A program made the translations under genes and the position numbers. From an uncultured Selenomonas sp. (GTDB lineage: Bacteria; Bacillota; Negativicutes; Selenomonadales; Selenomonadaceae): 7,687 nucleotides of DNA. This document shows positions 1 through 6,088 of the stretch, in pieces (the first letter of the stretch is position 1; every line of letters starts with the position of its first letter). The DNA is taken from NCBI GenBank assembly GCA_937981305.1, contig CALJPB010000192.1:1-7687 (forward strand). The letters are read 5' to 3'. Below the pieces are notes generated by a model. It made no database searches and had not been told where the DNA came from. It worked only from the letters and a program-made list of their open reading frames with translations.

Positions 1-1
1 G

Positions 2-286
2 GCGGCAGACGTGGCGAAGCTCGTCATCGCCTACGAGCCAATCTGGGCGATCGGCACGGGCAAGACGGCGACGTTCGATCAGGCGGAGGAGGTCTGCGCC
101 CACATCCGCAAGACCATCGAGGCGAAGTACGGCGCGGCGGCAGCCGAGGGCGTACGCATCCAGTACGGCGGCAGCGTGAAGCCCGATACGATTGCGGGAC
201 TCATGGAGAAGCCGAACGTCGACGGTGCACTCGTCGGCGGCGCAGCACTCAAGGCGAAGGATTTCGCGGCGATTGTCAACTTCTGA
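2..286 (+). CDS. tpiA: Triosephosphate isomerase, C-terminal part (5' truncated by window edge)
   Basis: This enzyme interconverts dihydroxyacetone phosphate and glyceraldehyde 3-phosphate in glycolysis, in the cytoplasm. The reading frame is already open at base 2, so the gene begins upstream of the window; 94 residues are visible. Seen directly: the active-site block [11 protein letters not shown], whose Glu is the catalytic base in this family and which leads into the mobile loop 6 (AIGTGKTA); the phosphate-binding YGGSVKP; and the closing [10 protein letters not shown] block. These are the family's hallmark C-terminal motifs in normal order and spacing, ending in a TGA at 284-286. The N-terminal two thirds, with the catalytic Lys and His, lie outside. 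The GTG at base 11 is internal and not the true start. The gene is followed after 109 nt by gpmI on the same strand, the usual glycolytic order. There is no U-tract terminator between them, so co-transcription is likely. Confidence 0.97.
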   Translation, partial: AADVAKLVIAYEPIWAIGTGKTATFDQAEEVCAHIRKTIEAKYGAAAAEGVRIQYGGSVKPDTIAGLMEKPNVDGALVGGAALKAKDFAAIVNF

Positions 287-318
287 TTTTCCCAAAGACA
301 CATAAATACACTTGGGTT

Positions 319-353
319 GGCGCGGATGCTTCGTTTTGCGGAGAATCTGCGCC
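319..353 (+). other. Strong imperfect RNA hairpin between tpiA and gpmI
   Basis: The 5' arm 319-333 pairs with 339-353. Nine outer pairs (319-327 with 345-353, one G-U) are followed by a single G/A mismatch (328/344) and five more pairs (329-333 with 339-343, one G-U) around a five-base TTTTG loop. No T-run follows, so it is not a standard intrinsic terminator. Its place between two cotranscribed glycolytic genes fits an mRNA processing or stabilising structure, or an element tuning the ratio of the two proteins, but this role is inferred. The rest of the 287-395 gap is AT-richer and shows no clear promoter. Confidence 0.5.
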
Positions 354-395
354 TCCTGAGTATTGAGCGAAAGCTCTTAGAAAGAATCAAATATT

Positions 396-1952
396 ATGGC
401 AAAACTTAAGAATGCACCGGTCGCCCTTATCATCATGGATGGCTTCGGCAACGGCGACCCGAACGATATGAAGTACAACGCCATCGCCATGGCGAATACA
501 CCGGTTATCGACGGGCTGAAGAAAACATACAAATACAATCAGATCAATGCCTCGGGCGAGTACGTCGGACTGCCGGACGGGCAGATGGGCAACTCCGAGG
601 TCGGGCACACGAACATCGGCGCGGGGCGCATTGTCTATCAGCAGCTCACGCGCATCACGCGCGACATCAAGAACGGCGACTTCTTCAAGAATGAGGCGCT
701 GCTCACGATTGTACGCGGCGTGAAGGAGCGCGGTGCGGCGCTGCACGTCATGGGTCTTGTCTCCCCGGGCGGCGTGCACAGCCATGACGACCATCTCTTC
801 GGCGTGCTTGAGCTTGCAAAGCGCGAGGGTCTGACCGAGGTTTGGATTCACGCATTCCTCGACGGACGCGACGTGCCGCCAAAGAGCGCGACGGAATATC
901 TTGAGGCAGTGGAGAAAAAGGCGGCGGAGATCGGTGTCGGCAAGATTGCGACAGTCAGCGGCCGCTACTATGCGATGGATCGCGATCACCGCTGGGAGCG
1001 CGAGCAGCTTGCCTACGAGGCGATTGCACACGCCAAGGCAAAGACCGTGGCAAAGACGGCGGTTGACGGCGTGCTCGCTTCCTATGCTGATACGAGCGAG
1101 AAGCCTGAGGGCGTGACGGATGAGTTCGTCATCCCGTTTGTTGTCGAGGGCTATTCCGGCATGAAGAACGGTGACGGCGCGATCTTCTACAACTTCCGAC
1201 CCGACCGTGCGCGTCAGCTCACGCACGCATTTGTGGATGAGAAATTCGACGGCTTCCAGCGTGACGAGTCGCTGAAGATCCCGTTTGCGACGTTCTCGCA
1301 GTACGAGGCGGGGATGAATGCGCTCGTGGCATTCCCGCCCGAGGAGATCGACAACACGTTCGGGCAGTACGTACAGGATCTCGGGTACACGCAGCTGCGC
1401 ATCGCTGAGACGGAGAAGTATGCACACGTTACCTTCTTCTTCAACGGCGGTGTCGAAGAGCCGTTCAAGGGCGAGGATCGCATCCTCGTCAACTCGCCGA
1501 AGGTTGCGACCTACGACCTGCAGCCCGAGATGAGTGCGGTTGAGGTCACGGACAAGGTGGTCGAGGCGATCAAGTCGGGCAAGTACGACTTCATCATCCT
1601 CAACTATGCGAACTGCGACATGGTCGGTCATACGGGCGTTGTGCCGGCAGTTGTGAAGGCGGTCGAGACGGTGGATACCTGTGTCGGACGCTTTGTCGAT
1701 GCCATCCGCGAGGTGGGCGGTGAGGTCTGCATTACGGCAGATCACGGCAATGCGGACAAGATGTGGGACTATGAGACGAACCAGCCGTTCACGAAGCACA
1801 CGACGAATCCCGTGCCGTTCATCGTGGTCTCCGACCGCGTGAAGGAAGTCCACACGGGCGCACTCTGCGACATCGCGCCAACACTCCTCACGCTCGCAGG
1901 CATCCCGATCCCGAAGGAAATGACGGGTAAGCCGCTCGTTACCCTTGCGTAA
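396..1952 (+). CDS. gpmI: 2,3-bisphosphoglycerate-independent phosphoglycerate mutase
   Basis: This cytoplasmic enzyme converts 3-phosphoglycerate to 2-phosphoglycerate in glycolysis through a phosphoserine intermediate, using two Mn ions and no bisphosphoglycerate cofactor. The 518 residues match the family's usual length of about 510. It belongs to the alkaline phosphatase superfamily. Visible motifs are IIMDGFG with metal ligand Asp15, GQMGNSEVGHTN with the phosphorylated Ser67, HSHDDH around 128-133, DRDHRWER at 195-202, FRPDRAR at 268-273, and NCDMVGHTG with Asp408 and His412. ITADHGNAD supplies Asp449 and His450, and TKHTTNPVP supplies His468. The phosphatase-like domain is split around an inserted transferase domain at about residues 80-310, as is normal. 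The ATG at 396 gives the standard N-terminus, but the Shine-Dalgarno is poor (GAAAGA at 380-385), unlike the strong AGGAGG sites of neighbouring genes. Translation may depend on coupling or on the upstream hairpin. The gene is intact and ends the glycolytic unit at a terminator. Confidence 0.98.
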   Translation: MAKLKNAPVALIIMDGFGNGDPNDMKYNAIAMANTPVIDGLKKTYKYNQINASGEYVGLPDGQMGNSEVGHTNIGAGRIVYQQLTRITRDIKNGDFFKNEALLTIVRGVKERGAALHVMGLVSPGGVHSHDDHLFGVLELAKREGLTEVWIHAFLDGRDVPPKSATEYLEAVEKKAAEIGVGKIATVSGRYYAMDRDHRWEREQLAYEAIAHAKAKTVAKTAVDGVLASYADTSEKPEGVTDEFVIPFVVEGYSGMKNGDGAIFYNFRPDRARQLTHAFVDEKFDGFQRDESLKIPFATFSQYEAGMNALVAFPPEEIDNTFGQYVQDLGYTQLRIAETEKYAHVTFFFNGGVEEPFKGEDRILVNSPKVATYDLQPEMSAVEVTDKVVEAIKSGKYDFIILNYANCDMVGHTGVVPAVVKAVETVDTCVGRFVDAIREVGGEVCITADHGNADKMWDYETNQPFTKHTTNPVPFIVVSDRVKEVHTGALCDIAPTLLTLAGIPIPKEMTGKPLVTLA

Positions 1953-1967
1953 CCTTTTCTACATCGG

Positions 1968-2003
1968 AGGGCAGCTGCCATTGTGCGGCTGTCCTTTTCA
2001 TTT
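1968..2003 (+). terminator. Rho-independent terminator after gpmI
   Basis: A GC-rich stem begins 16 nt after the gpmI stop. Bases 1968-1978 pair with 1985-1995 (11 pairs, two of them G-U) around a six-base CATTGT loop. The stem runs into TTTTCATTT (1995-2003). This is a convincing intrinsic terminator that closes the tpiA-gpmI unit just before the next promoter. Confidence 0.85.
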
Positions 2004-2007
2004 GCAT

Positions 2008-2036
2008 TTGAAAGAGCGTGAGCAGAATGGTATACT
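2008..2036 (+). promoter_or_regulatory. Sigma-A-type promoter for the DUF1232-topB unit
   Basis: The -35 element TTGAAA (2008-2013) and the -10 element TATACT (2031-2036) are separated by exactly 17 bp. TGG immediately before the -10 makes an extended -10 (TGnTATACT). Transcription would start near 2043, giving a leader of about 25 nt that contains the GGAGG site at 2059-2063. It sits directly behind the gpmI terminator, so the downstream genes form a separate transcription unit. Confidence 0.8.
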
Positions 2037-2068
2037 GAACATAATAAGAGAAATGATCGGAGGTTCTT

Positions 2069-2428
2069 ATGCTGCGATTTTTGGTGCTGCTGCGTGCGCT
2101 GCGGCGCGATATTGCCGTGCTGCTCTTTGCGATGGTGCGGCGCGATACGCCGCGCGCGGTGAAGTTCCTGTTTCCCTTGGCTCTGCTTTATCTTGTGAGC
2201 CCGATTGACCTTGTACCCGACACGATTCCGCTGTTCGGCGCAGTGGATGATATGGTGGTTCTGCCGGCGGCGACGGAACTGCTCGTGCGTATGCTGCCCC
2301 CCGACACGCGGGCGGAGGCTGAGCGGAGCGTGACGCGCTACGGGACGCTCGTCCTCGTTGTGGCATCCATTGTGCTGCTCCTCTGGCTCGTGCTCCTCGT
2401 CTGGGCACTCTCGAAGGTGTTTGCATGA
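2069..2428 (+). CDS. DUF1232 / YkvA-family small membrane protein
   Basis: This is a 119-residue protein of unknown biochemical function. The DUF1232 signature is clear: YLVSPIDLVPDTIPLFG at 41-57 followed by the acidic VDD at 59-61 and VVLPA, matching the family's SPIDLIPDxIPxxGxxDD pattern. A hydrophobic stretch at about 31-50 precedes the signature, and a strong transmembrane helix spans roughly 93-114. The N-terminus (LRALRRD, VRRD) is basic, so the protein is probably in the cytoplasmic membrane. The ATG at 2069 is supported by GGAGG at 2059-2063 with 5 nt spacing. The stop overlaps the topB start as ATGA (2425-2428), which implies translational coupling with the topoisomerase. The family assignment is secure; the role is not known, and a link to topB function is only suggested by this arrangement. 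Confidence 0.88.
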   Translation: MLRFLVLLRALRRDIAVLLFAMVRRDTPRAVKFLFPLALLYLVSPIDLVPDTIPLFGAVDDMVVLPAATELLVRMLPPDTRAEAERSVTRYGTLVLVVASIVLLLWLVLLVWALSKVFA

Positions 2429-4569
2429 GGCTCTACATTGCGGAAAAGCCAAGTGTCGGGCGTGCGCTCGCCGCCTGTCTGCCACAGCCGCACCGCAAGG
2501 GGCAGGGGTGGATCGAAACGGGCGGCGGCGTGGTGACGTGGCTCTTCGGTCACGTCCTCCGACAGGCGGAGCCGGAGGAATACGATCCGAAGCTGAAACG
2601 CTGGCGCGTGGAGGATCTGCCGATCCTGCCCGCCGCGTGGCGGCTCGTCGTGAATGAGAGTGCGGCGCAACAGTTTGCTGTCGTAAAGGGACTGATCGAG
2701 CGTGCCGATGAGATCGTGCACGGCGGCGACCCCGACCGCGAGGGACAGCTGCTCGTGGACGAGGTGCTCGACTTTCTCGGCAACGAAAAGCCCGTGCGCC
2801 GCATCCTCATCAACGCGCTCGATGACAAGAGCATCCACGATGCGCTCGGCGACCTGCGTGACAATCGGGATTTTCTCCCGCTGAAACGCTCGGCACTCGC
2901 ACGGGCGCGTGCGGACTGGCTCATCGGAATGAATCTCTCGCGTGCCTATACGCTCGCGGCACGCCGTGCGGGGCATGACAGGCTTGTGCTCCCGATCGGG
3001 CGTGTCAAGACCCCGACGCTTGCGCTTGTTGTGCGGCGGGAGCGCGAGATTGAGAACTTTAAGCCCGCGACATATTATTTGCTCGACGCGGTCTTTCGTC
3101 ACGAGAAGTCGGGTGAATCGTTCCGCACACGGTGGAAGCCATCGGAGGAGCGCACGCCGCTCGACCCCGAGGGGCGGCTCGTAGACGAAAAGGCGGCGCA
3201 GGCGGCACTTTCCTCGTTTGGCGCGGAGCCGCAGGACGCGAAGGTGACGCGCTACGAGCGCAAGAAGAAGGAAGAGCCGCCGCCGCTCCCGTTCTCACTG
3301 TCGGCACTTCAGGTGCTTGCAGGCAAGAGGTACGGGTATGAGCCGCAGCAGGTACTCGACACGGCACAGAAGCTGTACGAGGAGAAGCTGACGAGCTATC
3401 CGCGTTCGGACGCGGAGTATCTGCCCGTGAATCAGCACAAGGACGCGGTGAAGATCCTCGGTAATCTCGCCGCACTCGACGGCTCGGCACTCGGTGCGTG
3501 GGCGCGGGCAGCGGATGCAAAGCAGAAGTCACGCGCGTGGAACGACGCGAAGATCGCGGCGCACCACGCGATCATCCCGACGACCGTGCCCGTGAACCTC
3601 GCGCGGCTCAGTGCGGTGGAGCGGAACATCTACGAGCTGATTGCACGCGCCTACATCGCGCAGTTCCATCCGAACTACGTCTACGACCAGACAAAGGTGG
3701 AGGTCACCTACCACGGCGAGCTGTTCGCTGCGAGCGGACGCACGGAGCGTGCGGCAGGGTGGCGTGCGATGTACCGCACGGCGAAAAACGAGGAGGATGC
3801 GGAGAAGGAGGACGAGGAGAGTGCCGTTCTGCCGCCGATGAAAAAGGGCGATGCGGCGGACTATGTGTCCGCAGAACTCGGCACGCGCCAGACGAAGCCG
3901 CCCACGCGCTTTACGCCCGCGACACTCCTCCAAGGCATGAAGGAGATTCACAAATACGTGAAGGACGAGACGGCGAAGAAGATGCTGCGCGATGTCTCCG
4001 GCATCGGCACGGAGGCGACGCGTGCAAGCATCATCGAGGATCTGATTCGGCGCAGATTTTTGAATGCGGCGGGCAAGAAGAAGGTGCTTACGCCGACGGC
4101 GGAGGCGTATCTCCTCATCGACGCGCTCCCCGATACGATGACGTACCCCGATGCGACGGCGGTCTGGGAGGATCGGCTGCACTCGATGGCACAGGGCGAT
4201 GGCACGCCCGAGGAGTTCCTTGCGGGACAGGCGGCGTTTGCGCGTGATCTCTGTGCGGCGGCGCAGACCGCGGCCATCGCGGGCGGCGGGGGCGTACCCT
4301 GTCCCGCGTGCGGACGCGGCGTGATGCTGAAGCGAAAGGGGAAGCATGGCGACTTTTGGGGCTGCTCGGCGTTCCCGCAGTGCCGCATGACGGCGAACGA
4401 TGCGGGCGGCAAGCCCGACTTTACAGGGAAGCGGATTCCGCGCAGCGCAGCGGGGGCATCGAGAGCACGTCCGTCTGCGTCCCCTGCGCCCACATACACC
4501 CCGCGCGGCAGTTATACGCCGACGGCGGACGAACAGGCAGAGATGGATGCGCTGTTTTTTGGTGACTGA
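2425..4569 (+). CDS. topB: DNA topoisomerase III (type IA)
   Basis: This type IA topoisomerase cuts one DNA strand through a tyrosine-phosphate link, relaxes negative supercoils and decatenates replication or recombination intermediates. The Toprim domain is at about 1-140, with Glu7 in IAEKPSVGRAL and the Mg-binding Asp102/Asp104 in GGDPDREGQ. Further blocks are IGRVKTPTL at 191-199 and the active-site Tyr325 in LTSYPRSDAEYLP. The late-core block KKMLRDVSGIGTEATRASII is also present. A C-terminal zinc ribbon has Cys626, Cys629, Cys647 and Cys653. After it comes a Ser/Pro/Ala/Arg-rich, probably disordered linker (about 670-701) and a short acidic-hydrophobic tail (702-714). The length of 714 is typical of Firmicutes TopB and longer than the 653-residue E. 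coli enzyme. The ATG at 2425 overlaps the upstream stop by 4 nt. The normal N-terminal MRLYIAEKPS confirms this start. Mobile-element TopB homologues exist, but the surroundings here are housekeeping genes. Confidence 0.97.
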   Translation: MRLYIAEKPSVGRALAACLPQPHRKGQGWIETGGGVVTWLFGHVLRQAEPEEYDPKLKRWRVEDLPILPAAWRLVVNESAAQQFAVVKGLIERADEIVHGGDPDREGQLLVDEVLDFLGNEKPVRRILINALDDKSIHDALGDLRDNRDFLPLKRSALARARADWLIGMNLSRAYTLAARRAGHDRLVLPIGRVKTPTLALVVRREREIENFKPATYYLLDAVFRHEKSGESFRTRWKPSEERTPLDPEGRLVDEKAAQAALSSFGAEPQDAKVTRYERKKKEEPPPLPFSLSALQVLAGKRYGYEPQQVLDTAQKLYEEKLTSYPRSDAEYLPVNQHKDAVKILGNLAALDGSALGAWARAADAKQKSRAWNDAKIAAHHAIIPTTVPVNLARLSAVERNIYELIARAYIAQFHPNYVYDQTKVEVTYHGELFAASGRTERAAGWRAMYRTAKNEEDAEKEDEESAVLPPMKKGDAADYVSAELGTRQTKPPTRFTPATLLQGMKEIHKYVKDETAKKMLRDVSGIGTEATRASIIEDLIRRRFLNAAGKKKVLTPTAEAYLLIDALPDTMTYPDATAVWEDRLHSMAQGDGTPEEFLAGQAAFARDLCAAAQTAAIAGGGGVPCPACGRGVMLKRKGKHGDFWGCSAFPQCRMTANDAGGKPDFTGKRIPRSAAGASRARPSASPAPTYTPRGSYTPTADEQAEMDALFFGD

Positions 4570-4671
4570 GTAATGATAGCCATGCAAAGCCAAAAGCGAA
4601 CCCTAGTGGAGCAAGTGAGTAAAGTGTGCGTTCTGCCCCCTGCGGATTTCTTTCGTTCAAGCGAAGCGCGT
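4570..4671 (+). other. Non-coding spacer after topB, possibly part of a composite repeat
   Basis: I see no gene, no clear terminator and no promoter in these 102 bases. The composition is less GC-rich than the flanking genes. The only local structure is a weak hairpin, TTCG 4652-4655 with CGAA 4662-4665 around TTCAAG. The segment abuts the palindromic element directly and may have arrived with it. An open frame on the - strand (4421-4729) crosses this spacer, one arm of the palindrome and antisense topB, and I do not consider it a gene. Confidence 0.4.
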
Positions 4672-4841
4672 TTAAGGAAGCACTGATAAATTCAACACCA
4701 TCATCTTGACGCATCTTTTTTGCCCGCACTTCGGCGGAAAATCCTCCACATAGCCCTTGCTATGCGTCCGGTTTTCCACCTTGTTCGGACGAAAAAATCT
4801 ACGCCAATCTGACGGATTTCATTTTATCAGCGATTCCTTAA
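4672..4841. repeat. 170-bp palindromic intergenic element (MITE-like / foldback repeat)
   Basis: The ends are 19-bp inverted repeats, 4672-4690 and 4823-4841 (TTAAGGAAGCACTGATAAA against the complement of TTTATCAGCGATTCCTTAA), matching at 17 of 19 positions. The symmetry continues without gaps to the middle. The T6 run at 4716-4721 faces the A6 run at 4792-4797, GGAAAA at 4736-4741 faces TTTTCC at 4772-4777, and CATAGC (4749-4754) pairs perfectly with GCTATG (4759-4764) around a CCTT loop. The centre of the loop and the centre of the terminal repeats are the same point (4756.5). No coding frame is supported. Size, terminal repeats and intergenic site fit a miniature inverted-repeat element or a large REP-like repeat. 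Direct flanking duplication is unclear: GAAGC occurs at 4663-4667 and 4842-4846, but the rest differs. It might also act as a transcription barrier between topB and the helicase gene. Confidence 0.75.
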
Positions 4842-4934
4842 GAAGCCGCAGGTATTTAGGCAGATAAGCACACGATCACTTGCGTAACGAGGCGTTCGCG
4901 CTGGGTTTGCATGGCGTAATATACAAGATTCCGC

Positions 4935-4942
4935 AGGAGGAG
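4935..4942 (+). promoter_or_regulatory. Ribosome binding site that fixes the helicase start
   Basis: AGGAGGAG lies 3-5 nt upstream of the ATG at 4946. The frame is open back to a TTG at 4880, but that TTG has no Shine-Dalgarno, and the 22 extra residues it would add do not resemble a DEAD-box N-terminus. The site therefore decides for 4946. Confidence 0.85.
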
Positions 4943-4945
4943 ACT

Positions 4946-6046
4946 ATGGACTTTACATCGCTCGGTGTGCCCGAGCATCTCATCGCCGCCCTCACAAAGC
5001 GTGGTATCACTGCGCCGACGGAGATCCAGGCGGCGTTCATCCCTGCCGCGCGTGCAGGAGAGAATCTGATCGGTGAGGCACCGACGGGGACGGGCAAGAC
5101 GCTCGCCTACCTCCTGCCCATCATGGAGTGCATCGACCCTGCCGTGCGTACGGCACAGGCGCTCGTCCTCGCGCCGACGCACGAGCTTGCGATGCAGATT
5201 GCATCCGTCGCGCGTGAACTGGCGCAGGCGGCAGGGCTGCCGGTCGGGGTGCAGGCTCTGATCGGTGGGGCGAACATCAAGCGGCAGATCGAATCGCTCA
5301 AGAAGAAGCCCGCCCTCATTGTCGGTTCTGCGCCGCGTGTGCAGGAGCTCCACCGTCTCGGCAAGCTGAAACTCACAGGCGTGAAGCTGCTCGTTCTGGA
5401 CGAGTTCGACCGTCTGCTCGGCAAGCAGCATCTGGACGAGGTGCGTGCGCTTCTCCGTCTCCTGTCCGCCGAACGTCAGACGCTCCTGCTCTCGGCGACG
5501 GCGGGCGCGTCGGCTGTCCGTATGGCGGAGGACCTCTGTGCGCCGCGCCTCATACGTGTGGCGGGCGTGGATGCAGCCTATGAAAACTACTATCATATTG
5601 TACCGTTTCGTGATAAAATAAAGGCGGTGCAAAAGCTGACGCGCCGTCTGCCGATCATACGCGGGATCGTATTTGTCGGGCGCGGCTTCGATGCAGCACA
5701 CGCACTCGAAAAGCTGCGCTTCGAGGGGATCCGGGCCGTAGCTCTCATCGGGCAGGAGCGGCGCGATCAGCGGCGTGCGGCACTCGATGCCATCCGTGCG
5801 GGACGCGCCGAGCTCCTCATCTCCACCGACCTTGCCGCGCGTGGGCTCGACATCGAGGACGTGGACTATGTCATCCATCTCGACCTGCCCGAGGACGTGC
5901 GTACCTATCGCCACCGTGCGGGGCGCACGGCGCGTGCAGGCAAGGCGGGCGCGGTCATCTCGCTCGTGGATGAGAAGGAACAGGGCAGGCTCAAAGCACT
6001 CGCCGCACGCATGGAGATCGAACTCGTGCGGCTGCCGCGCGCTTGA
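4946..6046 (+). CDS. Compact DEAD-box ATP-dependent RNA helicase
   Basis: This is a 366-residue superfamily 2 RNA helicase, probably cytoplasmic, remodelling RNA or ribosome-assembly intermediates at the cost of ATP. Motifs run in order: Q-motif region with Phe3 and TAPTEIQ (22-28); motif I APTGTGKT (45-52); Ia APTHELA; motif II DEFD (152-155); motif III SAT (183-185); IV IVFVGRG; V LISTDLAARGLD (291-302); VI HRAGRTARAG (323-332). The protein ends soon after RecA domain 2 and lacks the basic or RNA-binding C-terminal tail of CshA/DeaD types. In size it resembles the short Bacillus YfmL-like group, though I cannot assign orthology. Motif II has Phe in place of the Ala of DEAD, while both acidic residues are kept, so ATP hydrolysis should be possible. 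The start at 4946 follows the AGGAGGAG site. The next gene begins 42 nt downstream with no terminator between, which suggests an operon. Confidence 0.93.
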   Translation: MDFTSLGVPEHLIAALTKRGITAPTEIQAAFIPAARAGENLIGEAPTGTGKTLAYLLPIMECIDPAVRTAQALVLAPTHELAMQIASVARELAQAAGLPVGVQALIGGANIKRQIESLKKKPALIVGSAPRVQELHRLGKLKLTGVKLLVLDEFDRLLGKQHLDEVRALLRLLSAERQTLLLSATAGASAVRMAEDLCAPRLIRVAGVDAAYENYYHIVPFRDKIKAVQKLTRRLPIIRGIVFVGRGFDAAHALEKLRFEGIRAVALIGQERRDQRRAALDAIRAGRAELLISTDLAARGLDIEDVDYVIHLDLPEDVRTYRHRAGRTARAGKAGAVISLVDEKEQGRLKALAARMEIELVRLPRA

Positions 6047-6071
6047 TCGCACCGTCTCTCCACACATTCCC

Positions 6072-6080
6072 AAAGGAGGA
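6072..6080 (+). promoter_or_regulatory. Ribosome binding site for a GTG start
   Basis: AAAGGAGGA ends 8 nt before the GTG at 6089. It supports this non-ATG start; the protein then begins MDIVPTLLDILL, directly in front of the first transmembrane helix, as expected for the family. Confidence 0.8.
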
Positions 6081-6088
6081 ATTTTTTC

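Noticed and set aside
387..1853. 488-residue open frame on the - strand opposite gpmI
   Set aside because: It is in the same codon-on-codon register as gpmI and is a by-product of its codon choice. It has no plausible domain.
2338..4593. Antisense open frames opposite topB (2338-3102 and 3529-4593)
   Set aside because: They are in codon-on-codon register with topB, have low-complexity basic composition and lack recognisable domains.
4421..4729. 102-residue - strand frame over the topB end, the spacer and one palindrome arm
   Set aside because: It is composed of antisense topB and repeat DNA, and I recognise no domain in it. It is likely an annotation artefact.
4663..4850. Target-site duplication around the palindromic element
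   Set aside because: GAAGC occurs on both sides, but the following four bases do not match and the left copy does not abut the element in the same way. The evidence is insufficient.
4895..4925. Possible promoter before the helicase (TTCGCG with TAATAT or TATACA)
   Set aside because: The -35 is poor and the spacers are 16 or 19 bp. The start would fall only a few bases before the ribosome site. Too weak to list as a feature.
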